Made by a program: the position numbers and the translations under genes. The notes beneath the pieces are model-generated. The model had not been told where the DNA came from. It saw nothing but the letters and a program-made list of their open reading frames with translations, and made no database searches. This document shows, piece after piece, positions 44,097-54,086 of a stretch of 64,000 nucleotides of DNA (within the stretch, counting starts at the first letter, position 1; the number at the start of each line of letters is the position of its first letter). Location of the stretch: contig JAIUPC010000006.1 of assembly GCA_020161655.1 (NCBI GenBank), positions 1 through 64,000 of the forward strand, written 5' to 3'. The stretch comes from Pseudomonadota bacterium. GTDB lineage: Bacteria > Pseudomonadota > Alphaproteobacteria > Rhodobacterales > Rhodobacteraceae.

Positions 44097-45786
44097 AAAT
44101 AATCTCGAACTTCCGCACATCGACCATGCCCCGGTCGGTGATCTTCAGAGCCGGAATCACCGGCAAGGCGAGGAAGGCGAGTTGCAGGAAGGGTTCCTCC
44201 AGCACGACGCCGAGTGATTTCGCGGCGGCGCGCAGCGCCACCAGCTTCTCGCGCACCTCCTCGAAGGACAGCAGGCTCATCAGCCCGGCGACCGGCAGCG
44301 CCAGTTCGGCGAGGATCTTGCCGTCTGCGGTGACGACGAAGCCGCCCTCGATCTCTGACAGTCGATTGGCGGCAAGCGCCATGTCGGCGTAGTCCACGCC
44401 GACCGCTGCGATGTTGTGGTGATCGTGGCAGACGGTCGAGGCGATGGCGCCGCGCTTCAGCCCGAAGCCCTTCACGAAGCCGGTGGCGATATTGCCGTTC
44501 TTGCCGTGCCGCTCCACCACCGTGATGCGAATGAGGTCGCGCGCCGGATCGGGGCGTTTGTCGCCGTCCTCGATGGCGATCTCCTCGATCAGGTGTTCGG
44601 TGATGATCTTGCCTTCGATGATGCCGATGACGTCGGTTTCCGTCCGGTTGGCGCGGGTGCGAAAGTTATCGGCCGTCACCTTCGGCGCCTTCACTGAGTG
44701 CCGCCCGATGGGCGGGATCGTCCGGCGCGCCGCGAAAGCCTCCGGCGTCACGTGGCGCCCGGCGCAAAGGACCAGCCTCGCATGGCAGCCCTCAAGGCTG
44801 TCGACCGCGACGATATCCGCCCGCTTGCCCGGCACGATCTGGCCACGGTCCTTCAGGCCAAAGGCCTCGGCGGCGGAAAGCGATGCGGCGCGGTAGACGG
44901 CGAGAGGCGGGCAGCCGCGTTCGATCAGGCGGCGGATCATGTAGTCGAGATGGCCGTGTTCGCCGATGTCCAAGGGGTTCCGGTCGTCGGTGCAGAGGCA
45001 AAGGTAAGCCGAGGTGATGTCGGTCAGGATCGGCGCCAGCGCCTCAAGATCCTTCGACACCGAGCCTTCGCGGATCAGGACGCGCATCCCTTTCCGGAGC
45101 TTTTCCAACGCCTCCTCCGCCGTGGTCGCCTCATGTTCGGTGCGGATACCGGCGGCGAGATAGGCGTTGAGGTCGCGCCCCGAAAGCTGCGGCGAATGGC
45201 CGTCGATATGGCCGCCTTCAAAGAGCTTCAGCCTCTCCATGCAACCCGCATCGCGATGGATCACGCCGGGGTAGTTCATGAACTCGGCAAGACCAATGCC
45301 GGAGGGATGGCCCATCACCTCGCGCAAATCCTTCGCATCCAACGTCGCGCCCGTGGTTTCCATATGTGACGACGGCACGCAGGAGGAAAGCTGCACGCGC
45401 AGGTCCATCAACGTCAGGCAGCTCGCCTCCTGAAAATAGCGGATGCCGTCAAGGCCGATGACATTGGCGATCTCATGCGGGTCGCAGATCGCCGTCGTCA
45501 CCCCCCGAGGGCTGACGCAGCGGTCGAACTCGAAGGGCGTAACGAGCGAGCTTTCGACATGAAGATGTGTGTCGATGAAACCCGGCACCAGCGTCAGGCC
45601 GGAAACGTCGATCACCTCGCGCCCTTCGTAAGAAGCAGCGATGCCGACGATGGTATCGCCGCAGATGGCCACGTCGCCTTCAAGAAACGCTCCTGTCACC
45701 ACGTCAAGGACGCGCCCGCCCCTCAGCACCAGATCGGCGGGTTCATCCCCCCTGCCTTGCGCGATGCGCCGTTCCAGTTCCGCCAT
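44092..45786 (-). CDS. ade: Adenine deaminase
   Basis: 564 residues. Amidohydrolase motifs [45 protein letters not shown] (metal Asp) and the C-terminal [14 protein letters not shown] characterise the bacterial Ade family, which deaminates adenine to hypoxanthine. The ATG at 45786 has GAGGGG 6 bases upstream; a longer open frame upstream is not conserved-looking. Purine salvage, like the nucleoside importer at the left of the window. Confidence 0.93.
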   Translation of the reverse strand: MAELERRIAQGRGDEPADLVLRGGRVLDVVTGAFLEGDVAICGDTIVGIAASYEGREVIDVSGLTLVPGFIDTHLHVESSLVTPFEFDRCVSPRGVTTAICDPHEIANVIGLDGIRYFQEASCLTLMDLRVQLSSCVPSSHMETTGATLDAKDLREVMGHPSGIGLAEFMNYPGVIHRDAGCMERLKLFEGGHIDGHSPQLSGRDLNAYLAAGIRTEHEATTAEEALEKLRKGMRVLIREGSVSKDLEALAPILTDITSAYLCLCTDDRNPLDIGEHGHLDYMIRRLIERGCPPLAVYRAASLSAAEAFGLKDRGQIVPGKRADIVAVDSLEGCHARLVLCAGRHVTPEAFAARRTIPPIGRHSVKAPKVTADNFRTRANRTETDVIGIIEGKIITEHLIEEIAIEDGDKRPDPARDLIRITVVERHGKNGNIATGFVKGFGLKRGAIASTVCHDHHNIAAVGVDYADMALAANRLSEIEGGFVVTADGKILAELALPVAGLMSLLSFEEVREKLVALRAAAKSLGVVLEEPFLQLAFLALPVIPALKITDRGMVDVRKFEIIS

Positions 45787-45982
45787 GACCGCCCCTCTGC
45801 TTGCCTCGCGCAAGGTTGGAACCAAAGCGCGTCCGCGTCCAGAGCATGGCGTTTTCAGACGGAGTTGCGGCGCAAATTCCCACACAGTGTTGATAGGCGG
45901 AGGCTATGAAATGACGAAACTTCGATATTGCATGTGCTATGGTTAGCCGTGATGTGCAGGTTGAAATCAGCGCGAGGCCCCG

Positions 45983-46465
45983 ATGACCGCCGCCCCAGGA
46001 ACAGATGACGCAATCGCCCGGCGTACGGACGAGATCATTTCCGGCCTGATCGGTCTTGAAGGACCGCTTTTGCTGATTTTCCATGCGCTTCAGGCGGAAT
46101 ACGGCCATGTGCCGGCAGCCGCCTTGCCGCGCATTGCAGAAAGGCTGAACATCTCGCGGGCCGAGGTGCACGGCGTGATGAGCTTCTATCACGACTTCCG
46201 CAGCCATCCGGCGGCGGCGCATGTGGTGAAGCTCTGCCGGGCCGAGGCCTGCCAGTCGCTTGGCGCGGATCAGCTCGCCGAACGGGCGCAGGAAAAGCTC
46301 GGCACCGGGTTCCACGGGACCAGCGCCGATGGCAAGGTGACGCTCGAGGCAGTATACTGCCTTGGTCTTTGCGCCTGCGGCCCCGCCGCGATGGTCGACG
46401 GCAAGGTCGTGGGCCGGGTTGATGAGGCGCGCCTCGATCAGATCCTGAAGGAGGTCCGGGCATGA
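45983..46465 (+). CDS. fdsG: Formate dehydrogenase gamma subunit (NuoE-like)
   Basis: 160 residues with the 2Fe-2S thioredoxin-like fold of NuoE. Cluster ligands are the Cys residues of LCRAEACQSLG and VYCLGLCACGP. ALQAEYGHVPAAALPRIAERL is the family's N-terminal helical part. The ATG at 45983 has GAGG 6 bases upstream. First gene of fdsGBACD. The 196-base gap before it must hold the promoter. Confidence 0.94.
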   Translation: MTAAPGTDDAIARRTDEIISGLIGLEGPLLLIFHALQAEYGHVPAAALPRIAERLNISRAEVHGVMSFYHDFRSHPAAAHVVKLCRAEACQSLGADQLAERAQEKLGTGFHGTSADGKVTLEAVYCLGLCACGPAAMVDGKVVGRVDEARLDQILKEVRA

Positions 46466-47985
46466 AGGTCTATGTCCCCCGTGATGCCGCCGCCCGTGCC
46501 CTTGGCGCGGATGAGGTAGCAGCCGCGGTCCTCCGCGAAGCCAAGGCGCGCGGCCTTGATGTGACGCTTGTGCGCAACGGTTCGCGCGGCATGGTCTGGC
46601 TGGAACCGCTGGTCGAGGTCGAGACGGGCGGCAAGCGCACCGGCTTCGGCCCTGTGACGGCGGCGGATGTCGCAGGCGTGCTCGACGGTACATCGAAGAA
46701 GGCTTTGGGGCCGGTCGAGGAACTGCCGTTCTTCAAGGGCCAGACCCGGCTTACCTTCGCCCGCGTCGGGCTGATCGACCCCCTGTCGCTGGCGGAGTAC
46801 CAGGCGCATGGCGGGCTTGAGGGCCTGCGCAAGGCGCTTGGCCTGACGGGCGAGGCCGTGGTCAAGGAAGTCACCGATAGCGGCCTCCGCGGCCGTGGCG
46901 GCGCGGGCTTTCCGACCGGCATCAAGTGGGAGACGGTGCGCAAGGCGCCCGGTCCGCAGAAATACGTCGTCTGCAACGCCGATGAAGGCGACAGCGGCAC
47001 CTTCGCCGACCGGATGCTGATGGAAGGCGATCCCTTCTGCCTGATCGAGGGCATGGCAATCTCCGGCATCGCGGTCGAGGCGTCCAAGGGCTATATCTAC
47101 ATCCGTTCAGAATATCCCGACGCGATCGAGGTGATGTCCGCCGCCTGCGACATCGCGCGAAAGGAAGGCGTTCTTGGCGCCTCGGTCCTCGGCTCGGGCA
47201 AGGCCTTCGACATGGAAGTCAGGGTCGGCGCCGGCGCCTATGTCTGCGGCGAGGAAACCTCGCTTCTGAATTCGCTGGAAGGCAAGCGCGGCATCGTGCG
47301 GGCCAAGCCGCCGCTCCCGGCACTTCAGGGCCTCTTCGGCAAGCCGACGGTCGTTAACAACGTGATCTCGATCGCCTCGGTGCCGGTGGTGATGGCCAAG
47401 GGCGCGGCCTTCTACAAGGACTTCGGCCTTGGCCGGTCGCGCGGCACCATCCCCCTGCAGATCGCCGGCAACGTGAAATACGGCGGGCTTTACGAGACGG
47501 CGTTCGGCCTCACCCTGGGCGAGATCGTCGAGAAGATCGGCGGCGGCACCCATTCCGGGCGACCGGTGAAGGCGGTGCAGGTCGGCGGCCCCTTGGGCGC
47601 CTATCTGCCGGTCGCGCAGTTCGACACGCCCTTCGGCTATGAGGAATTCGACGCCAAAGGCGCGCTCATCGGCCATGCCGGCCTCGTCGTCTTCGACGAC
47701 AGCGCCGACATGCGGAAGATGGCGCGCTTCGCCATGGAATTCTGCGCCATCGAAAGCTGCGGCAAGTGCACGCCCTGCCGGATCGGCGCGGTGCGCGGGG
47801 TGGAGACGATCGACCGCATCGGGCGCGGCGACGTGGTGGCGATCCCGCTTCTGACCGACCTTTGCGAAACGATGAAGGACGGCTCGCTCTGCGCGCTTGG
47901 CGGGTTCACACCCTTCCCGGTGATGTCGGCGCTGCGCCACTTCCCCGAAGATTTCACCGCAAACGCCAAGGAGGCTGCGGAATGA
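46462..47985 (+). CDS. fdsB: Formate dehydrogenase beta subunit, NADH/FMN binding (NuoF-like)
   Basis: 507 residues. An N-terminal thioredoxin-like domain (about 1-110) precedes the NuoF part with the FMN/NAD site RGRGGAGFPTGIKWETV and CNADEGDSGTFADRMLMEGDP, VCGEETSLLNSLEGKRG, and the 4Fe-4S ligands ESCGKCTPCRIG. It passes electrons from formate to NAD+. Overlaps fdsG by 4 bases. Confidence 0.95.
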   Translation: MKVYVPRDAAARALGADEVAAAVLREAKARGLDVTLVRNGSRGMVWLEPLVEVETGGKRTGFGPVTAADVAGVLDGTSKKALGPVEELPFFKGQTRLTFARVGLIDPLSLAEYQAHGGLEGLRKALGLTGEAVVKEVTDSGLRGRGGAGFPTGIKWETVRKAPGPQKYVVCNADEGDSGTFADRMLMEGDPFCLIEGMAISGIAVEASKGYIYIRSEYPDAIEVMSAACDIARKEGVLGASVLGSGKAFDMEVRVGAGAYVCGEETSLLNSLEGKRGIVRAKPPLPALQGLFGKPTVVNNVISIASVPVVMAKGAAFYKDFGLGRSRGTIPLQIAGNVKYGGLYETAFGLTLGEIVEKIGGGTHSGRPVKAVQVGGPLGAYLPVAQFDTPFGYEEFDAKGALIGHAGLVVFDDSADMRKMARFAMEFCAIESCGKCTPCRIGAVRGVETIDRIGRGDVVAIPLLTDLCETMKDGSLCALGGFTPFPVMSALRHFPEDFTANAKEAAE

Positions 47986-50870
47986 AGGATTTCATCATCC
48001 CCTGGTCCGATGACCGCGACATGGGCACGCCGGCCGCGCGCACCGAAAAGACGGTGACGCTGAACGTCGACGGCTTCGACGTGACGGTGCCGGAAGGAAC
48101 CTCGATCCTCCGCGCCGGTGCCCTTGCCGGCATCGAGATCCCGAAGCTTTGCGCCACCGACAGCGTCGATGCCTTCGGTTCCTGCCGGCTTTGTCTGGTC
48201 GAGATCGAGGGGCGCAGGGGCACGCCCGCTTCCTGCACCACGCCGGTTGCTGAAGGCATGGTCGTCCATACCCAGACCGAGAAGCTGAAGAAGATGCGGC
48301 GCGGGGTGATGGAGCTTTACGCCTCCGACCACCCGGCGGTCGGGCTTGCCGATGCGGCCAATGGCGACAGCGAGTTGCAGGCGATGGCCGCCCGCGTCGG
48401 CCTTCGCGAAATGCGCTACGAGGACGGGCGCGATCACGTCCACCGCCGGAACGAGGATGGCACCGCCAATTCCGACTGGCGCGCCGTGGACGACAGCAAC
48501 CCCTACTTCTCCTATGACCCGGCCAAGTGTATCGTCTGTTCGCTCTGCGTCCGGGCCTGCGAGGAAACCCAAGGCACCTTCGCGCTGACCATCGAGGGGC
48601 GCGGCTTCGAAAGCCGGGTTTCGGCGGGGACCAACCTCGACAACTTCCTGACTTCCGACTGCGTCTCTTGCGGCGCCTGCGTGCAGGTCTGCCCGACCGG
48701 CAGCCTTCAGGAAAAGTCGGTGATCGAGATCGGCCTGCCGGAACGCTCGGTCATCACCACCTGCGCCTATTGCGGCGTCGGCTGTTCCTTCAAGGCCGAG
48801 ATGCGCGGCGACGAGCTGGTGCGCATGGTGCCCTACAAGCATGGCAAGGCCAACCGCGGCCATTCCTGCGTCAAGGGCCGCTTCGCCTATGGCTATGCCA
48901 GCCATCAGGACCGCATCCTGTCGCCGATGATCCGCGACAAGATCTCCGATCCCTGGCGCGAAGTGTCGTGGGATGAGGCGCTGACCTTTGCCGCGACCCG
49001 GATGCGCGGCGTTCAGGACAAATACGGTCAGAACTCCATCGGCGTCATCACGTCGAGCCGCTGCACGAACGAGGAGACCTACCTCGTCCAGAAGCTGGCC
49101 CGTGCGGTCTTCCTCAACAACAACACCGACACCTGCGCCCGCGTCTGTCATTCGCCGACCGGCTACGGGTTGCGCAATACCTTCGGCACCTCGGCCGGCA
49201 CGCAGGACTTCGACTCGGTCGAGGAAACCGATGTCGCTCTCATCATCGGTGCCAACCCGGCCTCGGCGCACCCGGTCTTCGCGAGCCGCCTGAAGAAGCG
49301 GCTCCGGGCGGGGGCGAAGCTGATCGTCATCGACCCGCGCCGGACGGAAATGGTGCAGTCGGCCCATATCAAGGCCGAGCAACACCTGCCCCTGCGCCCC
49401 GGCACCAACGTCGCCGTGGTCACGGCAATGGCCCATGTGATCGTCACCGAAAAGCTCTACGCCGAAGAGTTCATCCGCACCCGCTGCGACTGGGACGAGT
49501 TCCAGGACTATGCCGAATTCGTCTCGGCCCCGCAGCACAGCCCGGAAGCAACCGAGGCGCTGACCGGCGTTCCGGCGGCGGACCTGCGCGCGGCGGCACG
49601 GCTTTACGCCACCGGCGGCAATGCGGCGATCTACTACGGGTTGGGCGTGACCGAGCACAGCCAGGGTACGACGACCGTCATCGGCATCGCCAACCTCGCC
49701 ATGCTGACGGGCAACATCGGCCGTCCCGGCGTCGGCGTGAACCCGCTGCGCGGCCAGAACAACGTGCAAGGCTCCTGCGACATGGGCTCGTTCCCGCATG
49801 AACTGCCGGGCTACCGGCATGTGCATGGCGACGACGTGCGCGCGATCTACGAAAAGCTCTGGGGCGTCACGATTTCGAACGAACCCGGCCTGCGCATTCC
49901 GAACATGCTGGATGCCGCCGTCGATGGCAGCTTCAAGGGGCTTTACTGCCAGGGCGAGGACATCCTGCAATCCGACCCCGACACCAAGCATGTCTCGGCG
50001 GGCCTCGCGGCGATGGAATGCGTCATCGTCCACGACCTCTTCCTGAACGAGACGGCGAATTACGCCCATGTCTTCCTGCCGGGCTCGTCCTTCCTTGAAA
50101 AGGACGGCACCTTCACAAATGCCGAGCGCCGCATAAACATGGTGCGCAAGGTGATGGCGCCGAAGCAGGGCTATGCCGACTGGGAAATTACCCAGATGCT
50201 GGCCAACGCGATGGGCGGCAACTGGACCTACACCCATCCGAGCCAGATCATGGACGAGATCGCGGCGACGACCCCGTCATTCGCCGGGGTTTCGTTTGCA
50301 AAGCTCGACGAACTTGGTTCGGTGCAGTGGCCCTGCAACGAAAAGGCGCCGGAAGGCACGCCGATCATGCACATCGACGGCTTCGTGCGCGGCAAGGGCC
50401 ATTTCATGAACACCGAATATGTGCCGACCGACGAAAAGACCGGCCCGCGCTTCCCGCTTCTCCTGACGACGGGGCGCATCCTCAGCCAGTACAACGTCGG
50501 CGCGCAGACGCGGCGGACGGATAACCTTGTCTGGCACGACCAGGACATGCTGGAGATCCATCCCCATGATGCCGAAGTCCGTGGCATCAAGGATGGCGAC
50601 TGGGTCCGGCTCGGTTCGCGTTCAGGGGAAACCACGCTTCGGGCCGAGTTGACCGACCGGGTCAGCCCCGGCGTGGTCTACACCACCTTCCACCACCCGG
50701 AGACTCAGGCCAACGTCATCACCACCGACTATTCCGACTGGGCCACGAACTGCCCGGAATACAAGGTGACGGCGGTGCAGGTGAACCTGTCGAACGGGCC
50801 GAGCGAATGGCAGGAAGACTACGCCGAACTGACCGAACGGTCGCGTCGCATCCTGCCTGCGGCGGAGTGA
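47982..50870 (+). CDS. fdsA: Formate dehydrogenase alpha subunit, molybdenum catalytic
   Basis: 962 residues. N-terminal 2Fe-2S ferredoxin domain (SVDAFGSCRLCLVEIEG), two 4Fe-4S motifs (CIVCSLCVRACEE; CVSCGACVQVCPTG), then the molybdopterin oxidoreductase core with CAYCGVGCSF (4Fe-4S) and the Mo-ligand Cys in ARVCHSPTGYG, encoded by TGT, so a Cys and not a selenocysteine enzyme. The His after it and the downstream Arg region are as in R. capsulatus FdsA. The C-terminal dinucleotide-binding domain is complete. It oxidises formate to CO2 in the cytoplasm using bis-MGD. ATGA overlap with fdsB. Confidence 0.96.
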   Translation: MKDFIIPWSDDRDMGTPAARTEKTVTLNVDGFDVTVPEGTSILRAGALAGIEIPKLCATDSVDAFGSCRLCLVEIEGRRGTPASCTTPVAEGMVVHTQTEKLKKMRRGVMELYASDHPAVGLADAANGDSELQAMAARVGLREMRYEDGRDHVHRRNEDGTANSDWRAVDDSNPYFSYDPAKCIVCSLCVRACEETQGTFALTIEGRGFESRVSAGTNLDNFLTSDCVSCGACVQVCPTGSLQEKSVIEIGLPERSVITTCAYCGVGCSFKAEMRGDELVRMVPYKHGKANRGHSCVKGRFAYGYASHQDRILSPMIRDKISDPWREVSWDEALTFAATRMRGVQDKYGQNSIGVITSSRCTNEETYLVQKLARAVFLNNNTDTCARVCHSPTGYGLRNTFGTSAGTQDFDSVEETDVALIIGANPASAHPVFASRLKKRLRAGAKLIVIDPRRTEMVQSAHIKAEQHLPLRPGTNVAVVTAMAHVIVTEKLYAEEFIRTRCDWDEFQDYAEFVSAPQHSPEATEALTGVPAADLRAAARLYATGGNAAIYYGLGVTEHSQGTTTVIGIANLAMLTGNIGRPGVGVNPLRGQNNVQGSCDMGSFPHELPGYRHVHGDDVRAIYEKLWGVTISNEPGLRIPNMLDAAVDGSFKGLYCQGEDILQSDPDTKHVSAGLAAMECVIVHDLFLNETANYAHVFLPGSSFLEKDGTFTNAERRINMVRKVMAPKQGYADWEITQMLANAMGGNWTYTHPSQIMDEIAATTPSFAGVSFAKLDELGSVQWPCNEKAPEGTPIMHIDGFVRGKGHFMNTEYVPTDEKTGPRFPLLLTTGRILSQYNVGAQTRRTDNLVWHDQDMLEIHPHDAEVRGIKDGDWVRLGSRSGETTLRAELTDRVSPGVVYTTFHHPETQANVITTDYSDWATNCPEYKVTAVQVNLSNGPSEWQEDYAELTERSRRILPAAE

Positions 50871-50877
50871 GGGTGCC

Positions 50878-51696
50878 TTGGCCGAGCCGGTCGCATCCGT
50901 AAAGACAGTGGTCATGCGCGGCGCTGCCGCGCATGACGGCACCCGGACCGTGCCCGAAGAGACCGCCGTTGCCATCGTCCTGAACGGGTCCACCCATGCG
51001 GTGATGATGGCGACGCCGGCCAATCTTGAGGATTTCGCCGTGGGCTTTGCGCTCAGCGAAGGCATCGTCGCGGCGGCGGACGAGATCGAGGGGATCGAGA
51101 TCGTCGACCAGGCCGAAGGCATCGAGTCGCGGCTCTGGCTGCCGGCTGACAAGGCCGAGGCGGTGGCGGCGCGGCGCCGCGCGATGGCCGGGCCGGTGGG
51201 TTGCGGCCTTTGCGGCATCGAGAGCCTTGCGGAGGCCATTCGCCCGCTGCCGCCTGTCGGCGCAGGCACGGCGCTTGACGCCGCCGCTATCGACCGGGCG
51301 GTCAGGGACCTGTCGGCGCTTCAGGTTCTGAACGCCCGGACACGGGCCGTCCATGCCGCCGGGCTTTATCTCCCCGGCCGGGGCGTCGTGCTGGCGCGCG
51401 AGGATGTCGGCCGGCACAACGCGCTCGACAAGCTTGCCGGGGCCATGGCGCGGACCGGAACCGATGGCCGCGAAGGCGCCATCGTCATCACCAGCCGCGT
51501 CTCGGTCGAGATGGTGCAGAAATGTGCGATGGCCGGCGTGCCCGTCCTGATCGCCGTCTCGGCCCCCACCGCCCATGCGCTCCGCCTCGCCGAGGCTGCC
51601 GGTATCACCCTTGCCGCCATCGCCCGCGGCGACGGCTTCGAGATTTTCACCCATCCAGAGCGCATTCGGCGCGGAGAACAGACCCATGTCGCCTGA
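50878..51696 (+). CDS. fdsC: Formate dehydrogenase accessory sulfurtransferase FdhD/FdsC
   Basis: 272 residues. The CxxC loop is in GPVGCGLCGIESL; DFAVGFALSEGIV and LAREDVGRHNALDKLAGA are FdhD signatures. It binds bis-MGD and transfers sulfur to it before insertion into FdsA. A TTG at 50878 is taken as the start, with GAGGG at a proper distance; no ATG or GTG in frame fits better. 7 bases after fdsA, overlapping fdsD. Confidence 0.92.
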   Translation: MAEPVASVKTVVMRGAAAHDGTRTVPEETAVAIVLNGSTHAVMMATPANLEDFAVGFALSEGIVAAADEIEGIEIVDQAEGIESRLWLPADKAEAVAARRRAMAGPVGCGLCGIESLAEAIRPLPPVGAGTALDAAAIDRAVRDLSALQVLNARTRAVHAAGLYLPGRGVVLAREDVGRHNALDKLAGAMARTGTDGREGAIVITSRVSVEMVQKCAMAGVPVLIAVSAPTAHALRLAEAAGITLAAIARGDGFEIFTHPERIRRGEQTHVA

Positions 51697-51901
51697 CAAG
51701 CTTCTCTACATGGCCAAGCAGATCGCCACCTTCTTTGCCAGCCAGCCGGATGAGGACAAGGCCGAGCGTGTCGCCCAGCATATCCTCGACTTCTGGGAGC
51801 CGCGGATGCGGCGCGAGTTCCTCGATCTCGCGGCAGATCCGGCGCGGGAGATGCCTGACCTCGTGCGCGCGGCGGCACGGAAACTGGCGGCCACGGCCTG
51901 A
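51686..51901 (+). CDS. fdsD: Formate dehydrogenase delta subunit
   Basis: 71 residues: MAKQIATFFASQPDEDKAERVAQHILDFWEPRMRREFL is typical of the small FdsD subunit needed for full FDH activity. The ATG at 51686 lies inside the end of fdsC and has GGAG 9 bases upstream. Last gene of the fds operon. Confidence 0.93.
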   Translation: MSPDKLLYMAKQIATFFASQPDEDKAERVAQHILDFWEPRMRREFLDLAADPAREMPDLVRAAARKLAATA

Positions 51902-52239
51902 TCCCGGCCCGCGCCCCCGGGCTTCCTTCGCGTCCCTGACAGCCCTCGCCGGAGGGCTTTGCGGCCTTGGCGGCGACGTGCCGATTCGGCGAAGCCGTAG
52001 CAGATGTTGCAGCGGGACGCGGGATTCCGCCGATGAATCCAGGTAAAACTCTGCCGCAACGTCACCGGAACGGCGCTTCGGGGTCTGGAATTCCCCCGAT
52101 CCGGCCAGCTTCGTTTGAATGCGCCGCGCAAGGGGGCTAATATATCTGGTACGCGGGGTGGGGACGACCGCGATGGTATTGATCGCCGGGGGGCGATCGC
52201 CGGGGCTGCACCCGGAGCTGCTGAGGTCGAGGGTAGGTT
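51902..52239. other. Intergenic region after the fds operon
   Basis: 338 bases without a credible gene. It starts with the fds terminator (51941-51962). The rest is non-coding and must include the promoter of the Pro/Ala-rich protein gene, which has a ribosome-binding site (GAGGGTAGG) just before 52240. No palindromic operator was seen. Confidence 0.5.
51941..51962 (+). terminator. Terminator of the fds operon
   Basis: Seven-bp stem AGCCCTC/GAGGGCT with a GCCG loop and TTTGC following, 40 bases after the fdsD stop. Confidence 0.65.
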
Positions 52240-53733
52240 ATGACAGAGTTTGCGACGCCAGTGGCGCGGTCGCGCGGTGCCGGTCCCGATGGGCCGAGCA
52301 TTGATGATCTGTTGAAGACGGGGACGTTTCACCAGCGGTTGGCGGCTGCGCGTGCGGAGCGCGAGAAAGTGCTTGCCGAGCGTGGCGACGCCACGGAGCC
52401 GCAGTTCCTGACCGGCCCGAAACCCTGGGAACGCCCGGAATACCTGCGCGGCGAAGTGGACAAGTCACGGCGCGAGGCGGCAGCGAAGCCTGCTTTGGCC
52501 AAGGCTGCACCGGCCAAGATCACGCCGGCGCGTGTACATGCCAAGTCCGCTCGCCCCGCCGCCAAGCCTGGAACCGTTGTCGCACAGGTTCCGGTCACGG
52601 AAGAACCGGTGATCGCCCCGGCGAGCATTCCCCCTGCAGTCGCGGCTGCAACGATGGGGGCCTGGCGCCTCAGGCTCTATCAGGTGGCCGGTGGCGTGGC
52701 CTTCGGGGTAACCGTCGGTGTCGGCATGGGCTACTGGTTTGCCAGCGCCCCAAGCCCCGAAACAAGCGCCCCGGCCGGCATCTCTGCCGAGGTGCCAGCC
52801 GTTGCTGCCCCCGGCGATGTTGCTCAGGAGGTGGCCGGAATAGCCCTTCCCGCGCCCGACGTGTTACCGCCAAGCCCCGACGCGCCGCATCTGTCGAATG
52901 TCACCTATGTCTCCGCCGCGCTGCCCGCGATCACCGGCGGCGGCCCGGTCGGCCCGCAGATGGCAGCCGCCCCGAAGGCGGTGACGGCCAGCCTTGCCCT
53001 GCCCGAAAGCGCGGCACCGGTCCTTGCACCCGCGACGGCCCCCGCCCCAGTGCGCACCGCTGGACCCGGACTTGCGGCCTCCGCGCCGGAACTGGGCTTC
53101 GACAGCCCGGTGGTGCCGCCTCCGGTCGTCTTCGCGGTGGCTGCGCCGGCCTTGCCGGGGATGGCGGCAGATACCCCGCCGCCCCTGCCCGTGCTGCCCA
53201 AAACTCTGGCCACGCCCATCTCTTACAGCGTGCCGGAAGTGGCCGATCCGCCAACCGGGCCTGGCGACACCCCGCTGGCGGCCCAAGGCGCGCCGCTGCC
53301 GGTGGCGCGGCCCGCACCGACAGAAGATTTCACCCTGATCGTCCATGCCCCGGCAACCCTGACCGAAGCCGAGATCGCCACCGCCGCCGACGCCCTCGAA
53401 GCCGCCGGGTTCGGCGCGATCACCCCCAAGACCGTCGCCGTCAACATCCGCGAGACCAACGTCCGCTACTACTCGCCCGAGGATGAGGCCATCGCCGCCC
53501 GCCTCGCCGAGGTGATGGGCGCACGTCTGCGCGACTTCACCGGCTTTTCCCCGAAACCGCCAGACGGCACCATCGAGGTCTGGCTTGAAGGCAGGGGCAA
53601 CGCCGCAGCGACCAAGGTTTCCACCAAGCCCGCCAAGACGAAGAAAAAACGCGCCGCCGCCGCAGGCCCATCGCAAGTCCAGATCCTCAAGGACCGGCTG
53701 GTGCGCCAATTGCGCGCCGGGGCGCTGAACTGA
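52240..53733 (+). CDS. Pro/Ala-rich single-pass membrane protein with LytR-C-like domain
   Basis: 497 residues. A charged N-terminal part (residues 1-80) is followed by an Ala/Lys/Pro linker, one membrane span at about 147-168 (YQVAGGVAFGVTVGVGMGYWFA), a long Pro/Ala-rich stretch (170-365), and a C-terminal domain (FTLIVHAPATLTEAEIATAADALEAAGFGAITPKTVAVNIRETNVRYYSPEDEAIAARLAEVMGARLRDFTGF). That domain resembles the LytR C-terminal fold found on cell-wall and envelope proteins. This suggests a periplasmic domain anchored by a stalk. Function unknown. Confidence 0.75.
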   Translation: MTEFATPVARSRGAGPDGPSIDDLLKTGTFHQRLAAARAEREKVLAERGDATEPQFLTGPKPWERPEYLRGEVDKSRREAAAKPALAKAAPAKITPARVHAKSARPAAKPGTVVAQVPVTEEPVIAPASIPPAVAAATMGAWRLRLYQVAGGVAFGVTVGVGMGYWFASAPSPETSAPAGISAEVPAVAAPGDVAQEVAGIALPAPDVLPPSPDAPHLSNVTYVSAALPAITGGGPVGPQMAAAPKAVTASLALPESAAPVLAPATAPAPVRTAGPGLAASAPELGFDSPVVPPPVVFAVAAPALPGMAADTPPPLPVLPKTLATPISYSVPEVADPPTGPGDTPLAAQGAPLPVARPAPTEDFTLIVHAPATLTEAEIATAADALEAAGFGAITPKTVAVNIRETNVRYYSPEDEAIAARLAEVMGARLRDFTGFSPKPPDGTIEVWLEGRGNAAATKVSTKPAKTKKKRAAAAGPSQVQILKDRLVRQLRAGALN

Positions 53734-53756
53734 GATGAAACGAGAGTAACCGACGA

Positions 53757-54074
53757 ATGCCCGCCCCGAAGCTTATCACCATCATAACCGCCCTGATCCT
53801 GATGTCAGGCCAGGGTGCCTTTGCGGAATACTCGCTCGCCCAGTTGCAGGAGATCGAGCGCTACATCCTGACCAAGAATACCGCAGCACTTCTCCTGCTC
53901 TTGCAGTCCAATCCCGACCTCCTGATCGGTGACGACCCGCTTGCCGCCGAATTGCGCGCATTCATGGCGACCAACATGCAGCAGCAGTTCCTCTGGTTCA
54001 ACGCGCCGACCGCGACGCTGCCGCCCCCCGACCTCGCGCTGGCGGACCTCGGCGGCGACAACGATATCTACTGA
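53757..54074 (+). CDS. Small exported protein, unknown function
   Basis: 105 residues with a signal peptide ending near GQGAFA. The mature protein is helical and Leu-rich (YSLAQLQEIERYILTKNTAALLLLLQSNPDLLIGDDPLAAELRAFM). 23 bases after the preceding gene and 12 before the glycosyltransferase gene, so likely the same operon. Confidence 0.72.
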   Translation: MPAPKLITIITALILMSGQGAFAEYSLAQLQEIERYILTKNTAALLLLLQSNPDLLIGDDPLAAELRAFMATNMQQQFLWFNAPTATLPPPDLALADLGGDNDIY

Positions 54075-54086
54075 CCCTCAGCCAAG

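Noticed and set aside
49137-49160. Possible selenocysteine in fdsA
   Set aside because: The Mo-ligand position is a normal TGT Cys codon (ARVCHSPTG), no in-frame TGA.
47637-50237. Very long minus-strand open frame (over 850 codons) opposite fdsA and the end of fdsB
   Set aside because: It mirrors the codon pattern of fdsA/fdsB, which have all cofactor motifs; the antisense product has no recognisable domain.
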